IMG/VR virus record: IMGVR_UViG_3300030012_004149
Span: 1-31,524 of that record
Length of the DNA: 31,524 bases
Source: a virus
Strand: one strand, 5' to 3'
Shown here piece after piece: positions 26,174 through 31,524 of the stretch. The notes beneath the pieces are model-generated. The model saw only the letters and a list, made by a program, of their open reading frames with translations. It was not told the origin of the DNA and made no database searches. Each line of letters starts with the position of its first letter. The stretch's first letter is position 1. The position numbers were made by a program, and so were the translations under genes.

Positions 26174-27088
26174 CTAGGAGTTAACTAGTTTAGAAAAGTA
26201 ACTTAGAGATTCATCATCTTCATCTTCTGATGCTGCAACCACTGGTTCTGGTGTCGGTGTAGCAGACTCACTGTAGTCTCCACGACGTTCCCTTTCCCAT
26301 GTTGCATCTTCTTCTGCTACCTCTGGATCAACTCTCTTTGTAGGTTGATTTGCACCAAGAACATATGCAAGACGTTTTTTCAATTCATCATATGATTTAA
26401 ATTTATCATCTGATATCAATTCTGAAAGATCATACTCTGCATCATAGATTTTTTCTAGTTTTGCATCATCATCAAATAAAGCAGAGGGATTATCAAATTC
26501 TGACTTATCGTAGTTTTGATAACCTTCAACTCTACGAATCTTTAATTTAAAGTTTGCACCTTGCCAGAAATCAAATGGATTAATTGGATCCTCATCAGCA
26601 AATTCTGGTTTCATCGCCTCTTGAATCTTATCAAAAATTTTCTTACCATATTTGTATAAGAATACTTTACCTTCGTTCTCAGGGTTTGAAGGATCACTCA
26701 CAACATAAATGTTGCTGTAATATGATAGTCTACGTTTTTGCTTACGAGCAATTTCTTTATTTGCTTCAGAACCAGAATTCCATAGTTGTGAATTATGCTC
26801 TGACACTGGATCCTTTACACCTTGTTTTGTGGTCAGAGAGTTTTCTATGTACCAACCACCAGGTCCTTGAAAGGCATGAGTATATAATCTAACCCAAGGT
26901 AATTCATAACCTTTTGCTTCTGGAAGAAAACGAATAATTGCATAACCATTACCAGATTTATCTACTGATGGTTTCCAGATACGTTCATCAACGTTACTGG
27001 TTTTATCATTTAATTTTTCTACTTGTTTAATTAGTTTCTCAGTAAGAGAACCTGATCTGGATTGTTTTTTTAAGTTTGCGAATGACAT
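26174..27088 (-). CDS. gp32: gp32 single-stranded DNA-binding protein (304 aa)
   Basis: Clear gp32: a basic N-terminus (LKKQSRSGS) like the LAST cooperativity motif, then an OB-type core with GYAIIRFLP, GPGGWYIENS, NIYVVSDPSNPENEGKVFLY, KYGKKIFDKI and WQGANFKLKI. The acidic C-terminus (SEDEDDESLSYFSKLV) is the protein-interaction tail. The T4 zinc ligands C77, C87 and C90 are not conserved: the region reads ENSLTTKQGVKDPVSEHN, although the upstream His (H71) remains. It coats ssDNA and recruits gp59/helicase in replication and recombination. It has its own sigma70-type promoter (27126-27154) and a strong terminator. I see no clear Shine-Dalgarno sequence before the ATG. Confidence 0.95.
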   Translation of the reverse strand: MSFANLKKQSRSGSLTEKLIKQVEKLNDKTSNVDERIWKPSVDKSGNGYAIIRFLPEAKGYELPWVRLYTHAFQGPGGWYIENSLTTKQGVKDPVSEHNSQLWNSGSEANKEIARKQKRRLSYYSNIYVVSDPSNPENEGKVFLYKYGKKIFDKIQEAMKPEFADEDPINPFDFWQGANFKLKIRRVEGYQNYDKSEFDNPSALFDDDAKLEKIYDAEYDLSELISDDKFKSYDELKKRLAYVLGANQPTKRVDPEVAEEDATWERERRGDYSESATPTPEPVVAASEDEDDESLSYFSKLVNS

Positions 27089-27125
27089 GCGGATTTTATT
27101 TTATGTGTTTTATGTGGACTTTATT

Positions 27126-27154
27126 ATTATACATGATCTAAGAGCATTTGTCAA
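27126..27154 (-). promoter_or_regulatory. Consensus sigma70 promoter for gp32
   Basis: The leftward strand has TTGACA (27154-27149), a spacer of exactly 17 bases, and TATAAT (27131-27126): a perfect bacterial consensus on both hexamers. The -35 is inside the last codons of the DUF1825-like gene. Transcription should start near 27119, giving a leader of about 30 AT-rich bases. It allows gp32 expression independent of the upstream replication genes. Confidence 0.85.
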
Positions 27155-27476
27155 TGTTGTCCTCGATCTCAGTGATAGTCTCATCTAACTTGTCAAAGAA
27201 CTTGTTCATATCATCAATTTCATTGTAACCGAACATTCTTGCAGACTCAATTAATTTTTCTTTAATTAAATCTACCTCTTTATCCTTGACTAGATTCATG
27301 CGAAAGAAAAAAAGTTTTTGTTTTTCAAGAAATACTTTCATCTCTTTAAGATGATTTTTTCTTTGATCAATTGTCATCATATGAAGCACTGACATCTGCA
27401 TCACAAGTTTGTGTTGCATTTCCTGCAATTCCATGATGGTATTCTTTACCACAGATGACTCGAAAAAATCACTCAT
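27138..27476 (-). CDS. DUF1825-like protein (112 aa)
   Basis: MSDFFESSVVKNTIMELQEM, then LKEMKVFLEKQKLFFFRMNL, resembles a helical protein found in cyanobacteria (DUF1825: FFxSEIV at the start, then a helix with ERYRxFxxRxxL) and in T4-like cyanophages. It appears all-helical, Met-rich and soluble. The start overlaps the gp59 stop as ATGA, so it belongs to the replication operon. The role is unknown. The cyanobacterial homologue suggests a gene shared between host and phage. It is not UvsY as far as I can tell. Confidence 0.65.
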   Translation of the reverse strand: MSDFFESSVVKNTIMELQEMQHKLVMQMSVLHMMTIDQRKNHLKEMKVFLEKQKLFFFRMNLVKDKEVDLIKEKLIESARMFGYNEIDDMNKFFDKLDETITEIEDNIDKCS

Positions 27477-28060
27477 TTTAATCTTTCTAATAGTATTTTT
27501 TTAAATTTGCCCACATCAATATTTAGGAAAGGTTTATACTTTTTAATCTTGAGTCCGACGGTTTTCCACACTGGATCAAGTAATTTTTTATCAAACTTTT
27601 TAGAATAGTTTAACATCATGTCAAGTATAATCATACTTTCAATTGATATGTTACCTTGAAGATACCTCTTTAATATCTCTGGATGTGAATGACCCTTTAT
27701 CAAAAACAAATCCTCAAAGTTATTCTTACTAATAAATGTAGATTCATTCTCAAATAGGTATGACATACCTTGAAACCTCTTTAACCAAGAAGTGTGGTAG
27801 TCATTACCACTTCTAATTATCTCACCTATCCATAGAGAGTCGGGGTCACTACACTCTACGAAGTTTGCAAGAAAATAATGTTTAATCTCCTCATCAGTTT
27901 TCTTGCGAGACATTCTTTCAAAAAAATATCTGTCCTTTCTCTTATTAAATGCATTCCTTGATGCATTTGTCTTACCACAATATCTAAAGTAATCGTAGTT
28001 CTCTTTGGTAAAATGATTTTTGAATGCTAAGTATGTTTTATATACTTCAATCGGTGTCAT
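27473..28060 (-). CDS. gp59: gp59 loader of replicative helicase (195 aa)
   Basis: Matches T4 gp59 (217 residues) at KRKDRYFFERMS, SLWIGEIIRS, GNISIESMIILDMMLNYSKK and KIKKYKPFLNIDVGKFKKIL. gp59 binds forked DNA and gp32 and loads the gp41 helicase. Two-domain all-alpha protein, basic overall. The coding start overlaps the preceding 65-codon gene by 14 bases. Neighbours gp32 and gp33 are the same as in T4. Confidence 0.85.
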   Translation of the reverse strand: MTPIEVYKTYLAFKNHFTKENYDYFRYCGKTNASRNAFNKRKDRYFFERMSRKKTDEEIKHYFLANFVECSDPDSLWIGEIIRSGNDYHTSWLKRFQGMSYLFENESTFISKNNFEDLFLIKGHSHPEILKRYLQGNISIESMIILDMMLNYSKKFDKKLLDPVWKTVGLKIKKYKPFLNIDVGKFKKILLERLK

Positions 28061-28244
28061 CTTCCACTGGTTCTAGGTCTTCAATCATATCAACAGACAC
28101 TTCATGATTCGCTATTTTATAATAGTGATGCTTGACTCCCCATGCGTCAGGTTTGTATCCGAGATACTTTAAATCTTTATTTGATTTATTCTCTCTGATC
28201 CATGCCTGTAAACGGTAGTGCATCATTTCAGATTTACTAGGCAT
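28047..28244 (-). CDS. Small conserved hypothetical protein (65 aa)
   Basis: MPSKSEMMHYRLQAWIRENK, then LKYLGYKPDAWGVKHHYYKI, ending in the acidic tail LEPVEDDTD. Helical N-terminus, aromatic middle with WGVKHHYY, no Cys and no membrane segment. The start overlaps the gp33 stop as TAATG and the stop overlaps gp59, so it is clearly part of the operon. I do not recognise a family beyond cyanophage occurrence. Confidence 0.75.
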   Translation of the reverse strand: MPSKSEMMHYRLQAWIRENKSNKDLKYLGYKPDAWGVKHHYYKIANHEVSVDMIEDLEPVEDDTD

Positions 28245-28519
28245 TATAAAGGTAGTTTTGCTCGTGAGGTTTTCTTTAGAAAGTTAAGTTGTGTAGCATC
28301 ATACTTCAACTTTTCTTTCATCGGTTTACTAATCAATTTGGATACTGATTGCAACTCGATTTTATTTTCCTCACAGAATGTAAGGATGGCATCAATATAA
28401 TTGAAGTTATAGTTCTTAACTAACTCTTCAACTTCTTGAGTAAACCTTTGTTTGCACAGGAATTTTTCCTTAATGACATCATCAAGTTTGTCCTCAGTTT
28501 TTTTGTCTTTACTTGCCAT
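28244..28519 (-). CDS. gp33: gp33 late-transcription coactivator (91 aa)
   Basis: The frame could start at 28618, but the ATG at 28519 is preferred: it gives MASKDKKTEDKLDDVIKEKF, typical of cyanophage gp33, has AGGA five bases upstream, and overlaps the nuclease gene by only 11 bases rather than 110. The rest (YNFNYIDAILTFCEENKIEL, then ATQLNFLKK) fits the gp33 family. In T4, gp33 bridges RNA polymerase and the gp45 clamp to activate late promoters with gp55. Its presence agrees with the TATAAATA element at 9487-9494. Confidence 0.75.
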   Translation of the reverse strand: MASKDKKTEDKLDDVIKEKFLCKQRFTQEVEELVKNYNFNYIDAILTFCEENKIELQSVSKLISKPMKEKLKYDATQLNFLKKTSRAKLPL

Positions 28520-29189
28520 TTGTTCCTGTTTTGTAATCGACAAACTTTCTAATGTACCTGGTAAGAAGTTTAATATACTCACCTTTGTTTCGTTTTTCGT
28601 AGACAATGCAGTCTCCATTTTCCGCCACCATAATAGTAATCAATTTTTTGACTGGGATTCCAGTCATTTCAAAATACATACATGCGTATGCAGTTTCTTG
28701 TACGAAATAGTTTTCAATCCATTCCTCTGGTTTAATCTTTGTTGCAGTTTTAAAATCTATTACCGCTAACTCTCCATCAAACTCTGCTATACAATCTACT
28801 CTACCCGCTAACCCTAGATAATCGCTATACAATGATTTCTCTAGAGCATGTATGTTATTTATGCGATCCAAATGTTGTTTAGATTGCAAGAACAAAAATT
28901 TTGTAGAAGGAAGAATATTCAATTGATTGATATCTTCATTCTTCATGTAGTGTTCTACTACATCATGATACTTAGTTCCTCTAAAAGTAGATTCCCTAGT
29001 GATCTTGTTTGCCTTTTCTTCTCCAACTTTTTTTCTCCACTTAATGAATATATCACGATTGTAGAAACTTGTCACAGAAGTGATTGAAGGATATTTTTTA
29101 CCTGACGGAGTTATATAAAAACGAGTACCGTCAATTGCCACAGTTTTAAGATCAACACTCTCTGACAAATTATCTAAATGAGTAAACAT
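28509..29189 (-). CDS. PD-(D/E)XK family exonuclease (226 aa)
   Basis: RecB-like nuclease motifs are present in order: PSITSVTSFY near 34-43, RGTKYHDVVEHY (G71, H75), GRVDCIAEF (D132), AVIDFKTATK (D145, K147) and QETAYACMY (Q164, Y168). This is the (D..DxK..QxxxY) arrangement of PD-(D/E)XK exonucleases, which need a divalent metal. Cyanophages commonly carry such a gene near phoH and gp33. It probably acts in DNA degradation or recombination. The start overlaps the phoH stop as TAATG. Confidence 0.85.
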   Translation of the reverse strand: MFTHLDNLSESVDLKTVAIDGTRFYITPSGKKYPSITSVTSFYNRDIFIKWRKKVGEEKANKITRESTFRGTKYHDVVEHYMKNEDINQLNILPSTKFLFLQSKQHLDRINNIHALEKSLYSDYLGLAGRVDCIAEFDGELAVIDFKTATKIKPEEWIENYFVQETAYACMYFEMTGIPVKKLITIMVAENGDCIVYEKRNKGEYIKLLTRYIRKFVDYKTGTNGK

Positions 29190-29953
29190 TACATACCTAA
29201 AGTTGTTTTAGCAAGGAGGTAATTGCGGACAAGTCCAGAACGGACGATATCCTCAATACCAAATTCAATAGAAGCAAAGTCTTGCTTCATTGCAGAAATG
29301 ATTTTCATGAATTCAAGAATACCATTCCTTTCATTTGTTTTCGTAAGGTCAGTCTGTGATGCATCACCACAAAATAATATCTTACTGTTTTCACCAACTC
29401 TTGTTATTATACTATCAAGTTCGTGAAAATTCAAGTTTTGCATTTCATCAACAAGAATGATAGAGTTGTCTAGTGTTGTTCCACGAATGAATGATGTGGA
29501 CCAGAACTTAACTGTTTCTTGTGATTTGAGTGCACCATAAAGTAATTCAAACTCAGTATCATCTGCCATCTCAAACATATATTTTACCATATGTTTGTAT
29601 GGAATTTGATATAGAAAAGATTTGTCTTCATGGTCTCCAGGTAGGAAACCAATCTCACGAGTAGATACTAATGATCTAACAAGATAAACATTCTCATAAG
29701 GTGTTAGCGGATCAAGAACGTCCTTGAGTGCAAGGTATAATGCAACAAAAGTTTTACCTGTTCCTGCACAACCATATGAAAATATATTTTTACCCTCTGA
29801 ATATGCTTCAAAAAATCTTTCCTGACTTTTTGTTAATGGTTGAATATCAACCATTGCATCAGCGTTAATGGGTTTTTTTCTTTTTAACTTTCTTGCACTC
29901 ATGCTACCAATTCCACTAATGGAATCACCATTTTTTCTTTTCTTTGCTGGCAT
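29189..29953 (-). CDS. phoH: PhoH-like P-loop ATPase (254 aa)
   Basis: Walker A GCAGTGKT (residues 61-68), Walker B IILVDEMQNL (about 165-174), then a GDASQTD motif (196-202) and an Arg finger-like VRSG, all as in PhoH. The N-terminus is a short basic tail (MPAKKRKNGD). PhoH is an RNA-helicase/nuclease-related ATPase, very common in marine phages; its function in infection is unsettled. No Pho-box-like regulation is visible because it is internal to an operon. The start overlaps the 83-codon gene as TAATG. Confidence 0.93.
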   Translation of the reverse strand: MPAKKRKNGDSISGIGSMSARKLKRKKPINADAMVDIQPLTKSQERFFEAYSEGKNIFSYGCAGTGKTFVALYLALKDVLDPLTPYENVYLVRSLVSTREIGFLPGDHEDKSFLYQIPYKHMVKYMFEMADDTEFELLYGALKSQETVKFWSTSFIRGTTLDNSIILVDEMQNLNFHELDSIITRVGENSKILFCGDASQTDLTKTNERNGILEFMKIISAMKQDFASIEFGIEDIVRSGLVRNYLLAKTTLGM

Positions 29954-30204
29954 TAGAAGTGTACTGTTTTGTGTGGTTTTACGTTTGATCCTGGAACTTG
30001 ACTTACTTTTGATAAGACTTCATTCCATCCTCCGTCAGTTTTTGAAGTGACATCTCCAACTCCGCTAACCACTGCTCCAGCACCTTGAGACCAGTCTTTA
30101 TCCCAGTCTGGGTTCTCTTTTCTCCAACCATCATATTGTTTCATAGACATAGATAATTCTTTTGTTTCGCCAGTTTTTAAATTTTTAACAGGATAAGTAG
30201 GCAT
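29953..30204 (-). CDS. Conserved cyanophage hypothetical protein (83 aa)
   Basis: MPTYPVKNLKTGETKELSMS, then MKQYDGWRKENPDWDKDWSQ, then a Gly/Val/Ser-rich half. The start resembles a small cyanophage family that itself looks like a FmdB-type strand pair (YPVKNLKTGE), but the zinc-binding cysteines are absent; the protein contains no Cys. Placed between thyX and phoH in the DNA-metabolism operon. Function unknown. Confidence 0.75.
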   Translation of the reverse strand: MPTYPVKNLKTGETKELSMSMKQYDGWRKENPDWDKDWSQGAGAVVSGVGDVTSKTDGGWNEVLSKVSQVPGSNVKPHKTVHF

Positions 30205-30229
30205 AAGTGTTTAAGTTTTGTAAAGTTAT

Positions 30230-30877
30230 TTAGACCCACTCAAGGGCTTCAGATACAGCAGGGAATTGTTCGGTAAACACCTTACGACATCCCTCTGCAA
30301 TATCCATGTGTTCTTTTTGAGTTCCGTGTGCAGATCTCAAATTAATATAATGAATCCAAGAACGACATGATCCTGTCATGTATATTCTTGTGGGTGTGCA
30401 CAATGGTAATACCATTCTAGCACATTCTTTTGCAACACCCAACTCTAGCATTTGATTGTATAATGCCAATGCTGAACCAAATAAAGTTCCCATTTGCATA
30501 TTTAATGTTTCAATTACTTTGGGATCTAAATCATCAGTAGAGTTTTGACGATTCTTCTTATCTTGCTTACGAAGTTTTGGTAATTGAATACTTCCTAGCA
30601 GATTACTATCTGCATATCTCTGTGAAAATTCTTGAAATGTAAAACTACGATGTCTTAATATCTGTGCTGCAATCGCACGAGTAGTTTCAATCTCTAGTGT
30701 CATTGTTGATTGTTCAAACACTGACCAATGATTGTGCTTAATACAATACTTCAATAATCCTGAGTAGTTTTCATTATCCTGATTTGACGGATTAGATACT
30801 CTGGCAATGTATGCCATTGTCTTTTCTGCATCAGGAGTAACACTCACCAATTTAATCGGGGTACCCATCATCGTCAT
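30230..30877 (-). CDS. thyX: ThyX flavin-dependent thymidylate synthase (215 aa)
   Basis: Contains the ThyX signature RHRSFTFQEFSQRY (RHR-x7-S), plus NHWSVFEQ upstream and RIYMTGSCRSWIHYINLRSA downstream. It makes dTMP from dUMP using methylene-tetrahydrofolate, FAD and NADPH, supplying thymidine for phage DNA. The ATG at 30877 has GAGG six bases upstream; ATGs at 30871 and 30868 are possible. The start lies inside the preceding 54-codon ORF (26-base overlap), suggesting coupled translation. A typical cyanophage replication-support gene. Confidence 0.95.
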   Translation of the reverse strand: MTMMGTPIKLVSVTPDAEKTMAYIARVSNPSNQDNENYSGLLKYCIKHNHWSVFEQSTMTLEIETTRAIAAQILRHRSFTFQEFSQRYADSNLLGSIQLPKLRKQDKKNRQNSTDDLDPKVIETLNMQMGTLFGSALALYNQMLELGVAKECARMVLPLCTPTRIYMTGSCRSWIHYINLRSAHGTQKEHMDIAEGCRKVFTEQFPAVSEALEWV

Positions 30878-31016
30878 CTAAAACCTCATCATAATCGTGT
30901 ATAATCGTGGATGGTGGACTTCTATATAGATCCACATCAGAATAGACTTCTGCCTTGATGTCTTCAACTAATTTTTCTAAGTTGATAACCATCAATTTTA
31001 ATTTTGCTCTGTCCAT
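30852..31016 (-). CDS. Small ORF upstream of and overlapping thyX (54 aa)
   Basis: An ATG at 31016 opens a 54-codon frame: MDRAKLKLMVINLEKLVEDI, a middle with VYSDVDLYRSPPS, and an acidic C-terminus VLDDDDGYPD, ending at TAA 30854-30852. It begins 19 bases downstream of a consensus -10 and ends 26 bases inside thyX. An amphipathic helix plus acidic tail suggests a genuine small protein, and I have an uncertain memory of similar cyanophage peptides ending in an acidic DDDGYPD-type tail. No clear Shine-Dalgarno sequence is seen. It could also act mainly as a leader coupling translation to thyX. Confidence 0.65.
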   Translation of the reverse strand: MDRAKLKLMVINLEKLVEDIKAEVYSDVDLYRSPPSTIIHDYDEVLDDDDGYPD

Positions 31017-31034
31017 GATATTATCTTTTCATAC

Positions 31035-31063
31035 ATTATAGCACAAAAAAAGGAGGGTTTCAA
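31035..31063 (-). promoter_or_regulatory. Consensus sigma70 promoter for the thyX operon
   Basis: The leftward strand has TTGAAA (31063-31058), a 17-base spacer, and TATAAT (31040-31035). The -35 hexamer lies inside the preceding terminator hairpin, spanning its loop and second arm. The predicted start is near 31028, about 12 bases before the 54-codon ORF. It would drive the DNA-metabolism genes down to gp59 and beyond. Confidence 0.8.
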
Positions 31064-31070
31064 CCCTCCC
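31044..31070 (-). terminator. Intrinsic terminator after the DUF4278 peptide gene
   Basis: On the leftward strand GGAGGGT and ACCCTCC pair around a TGAA tetraloop, followed at once by seven T. It begins about six bases after the stop codon of the YRG peptide gene. This is a strong intrinsic terminator, so the riboswitch-peptide unit is a self-contained transcript of roughly 300 bases. Confidence 0.9.
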
Positions 31071-31075
31071 TAATG

Positions 31076-31219
31076 TTAACTGCAAGGTGATGCCTTACTT
31101 TTAACTTTTATACCACGATACATGAGATCGTGACGTTCACGCTTCTGTGATTCTGCAATCACCATTGCGTTGTATTCTTCAGAGTCATATTTGACTCCAC
31201 GATAAGTGACTTGTGCCAT
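31076..31219 (-). CDS. DUF4278-type YRG peptide (47 aa) under the tandem aptamers
   Basis: The ATG at 31219 (GGAG seven bases upstream) gives MAQVTYRGVKYDSEEYNAMV and, at the end, DLMYRGIKVKSKASPCS. The two YRG[VI]K units are the hallmark of DUF4278, small proteins of cyanobacteria and their phages. A longer frame starting at 31267 would run through the second aptamer and is rejected. Function is unknown. The preceding glutamine-riboswitch-like RNA suggests a nitrogen-related role, as for the Downstream-peptide RNA class, whose genes are also short. Confidence 0.8.
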   Translation of the reverse strand: MAQVTYRGVKYDSEEYNAMVIAESQKRERHDLMYRGIKVKSKASPCS

Positions 31220-31252
31220 TGGTTTTCTCCAAAGTAGTAGGGATTTTTGCCC

Positions 31253-31294
31253 CGTTCCTTCAGTCAACTGTGCGTCCTCCGAAGAGGATGAACG
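31253..31294 (-). promoter_or_regulatory. Glutamine-riboswitch-like aptamer, gene-proximal copy
   Basis: The copy starts CGTTCATCC and ends GGAACG. The ends pair as P1 (CGTTC with GAACG). An internal hairpin TCCTC-TTCG-GAGGA has a UUCG tetraloop. It is followed by ACGCA, a small hairpin CAG-TTGA-CTG, and the element GAAGGAACG. These elements resemble the glnA RNA/Downstream-peptide class (GUUCA, GACG, GAAGGAACG in a three-way junction), known to bind glutamine in cyanobacteria. The usual GGAAGUAGG segment is altered here. The Shine-Dalgarno sequence of the YRG peptide follows about 25 bases later. Confidence 0.7.
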
Positions 31295-31297
31295 ATC

Positions 31298-31338
31298 CGT
31301 TCCGAGTCGGCTTACTTGCGTCCCTTGCGGGATGAACG
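31298..31338 (-). promoter_or_regulatory. Glutamine-riboswitch-like aptamer, promoter-proximal copy
   Basis: This copy has the same borders as the other (CGTTCATCC at the start, GGAACG at the end) and the same P1. P2 is TCCC-GCAA-GGGA with a GNRA tetraloop, followed by GACGCAAGTAAGC, close to the GACGGAAGUAGG core of the glnA/Downstream-peptide class, then a CCG-ACT-CGG hairpin. The predicted transcription start (about 31340) is two bases before it, so the RNA begins directly with the aptamer. It is separated from the second copy by three bases. Confidence 0.75.
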
Positions 31339-31346
31339 TTGTGTTA

Positions 31347-31375
31347 ATTCTAACACATTCCTATTATATAGTCAA
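31347..31375 (-). promoter_or_regulatory. Sigma70-type promoter for the aptamer-YRG peptide unit
   Basis: On the leftward strand: TTGACT (31375-31370), a spacer of exactly 17 bases, TAGAAT (31352-31347), with TG one base before the -10. It starts five bases after the stop of the upstream gene. Layout and -10 sequence match the promoter of the 65-codon gene at 9730-9758. Confidence 0.8.
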
Positions 31376-31379
31376 GCAT

Positions 31380-31524
31380 TTATGTATTTTCTGATACATT
31401 TTCATTTTCTTTTAATAAATTGGTAATGGTTTTTTCATTACCGTCCATCATTCTAACTTCATAGATAGATGATTTCATATATTTTTTAAGTTTCTTATAC
31501 TGTTTTTTGATTGGACCTAACTCA
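31380..31524 (-). CDS. C-terminus of an unidentified protein (cut by window edge)
   Basis: A leftward frame enters from the right edge and ends with TAA at 31382-31380. About 47 codons are visible: LGPIKKQYKKLKKYMKSS, then IYEVRMMDGNEKTITN and a Glu/Asn-rich end (LLKENENVSENT). It is Lys-rich and probably helical, with a strand pair. There is no recognisable family from this fragment. The stop lies just before the -35 of the next promoter, consistent with a real gene end. Confidence 0.55.
   Translation of the reverse strand, partial: ELGPIKKQYKKLKKYMKSSIYEVRMMDGNEKTITNLLKENENVSENT

Noticed and set aside
27138-27476. UvsY recombination mediator for the 112-residue gene
   Set aside because: Length and operon fit, but the FFES start and FLEKQKxFFFR helix match DUF1825-like proteins and not the UvsY pattern.
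28244-28618. Longer 124-codon version of the gp33 gene
   Set aside because: The extra 33 residues overlap the nuclease gene by 110 bases and do not look like gp33. The ATG at 28519 has a better ribosome site and the expected N-terminus.
31076-31267. 63-codon version of the YRG peptide
   Set aside because: Its first 16 codons run through the second aptamer's 3' part. The ATG at 31219 has a GGAG site and begins at the conserved MAxVxYRG start.
1-31524. tRNA genes
   Set aside because: I looked for cloverleaf-like T-arm sequences in the few non-coding gaps and saw none; the window is almost entirely coding.

Overview
The window looks like part of the genome of a T4-like myovirus infecting marine cyanobacteria (a Prochlorococcus/Synechococcus cyanomyovirus). 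T4 baseplate, head-completion and replication proteins are recognisable (gp5, gp26, gp51, gp48, gp53, gp4, gp32, gp59, gp33). They sit with genes typical of cyanophages: PhoH, ThyX, a CP12-like peptide, a DUF1825-like protein and a DUF4278 YRG peptide. The DNA is AT-rich by eye, densely packed and has no tRNA or transposon that I can see. All family calls were made by reading the sequence; no search was run.

Layout. Positions 1-22675 hold one long leftward cluster of tail and baseplate genes, read from right to left: a tail-tube-like baseplate protein with an added Ig-like domain, gp26, gp51, a membrane-segment protein with a lysozyme-like domain, an Arg-rich hydrophobic protein, a gp27-like hub, a CP12-like peptide, a gp5-like OB-fold hub protein without lysozyme, three spike or fibre-like proteins, a 65-codon gene with its own host-type promoter, a 2401-residue beta-rich fibre protein behind a T4 late promoter, and a structural protein that runs off the left edge. 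Positions 22708-26071 form a short rightward late operon: gp4, a SAP-like hypothetical protein, gp48 and gp53. It ends at a hairpin shared with the convergent gp32 gene.

Positions 26174-31016 form a leftward early/middle module for DNA metabolism: a 54-codon ORF, thyX, an 83-codon gene, phoH, a PD-(D/E)XK nuclease, gp33, a 65-codon gene, gp59, a DUF1825-like gene, and gp32 behind its own consensus sigma70 promoter. Most junctions overlap as TAATG or ATGA, which suggests translational coupling. The right end (31035-31380) is a compact regulatory block. A consensus promoter drives a leader with two tandem glutamine-riboswitch-like aptamers and then a 47-codon DUF4278 peptide. An intrinsic terminator follows, and its stem-loop contains the -35 box of the next promoter, which feeds the thyX operon.

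The most noteworthy points are the tandem aptamers over a tiny YRG peptide, the CP12-like Calvin-cycle inhibitor inside the baseplate operon, the apparent move of tail lysozyme activity out of gp5 into a neighbouring protein, and several unusual baseplate C-termini and repeats.
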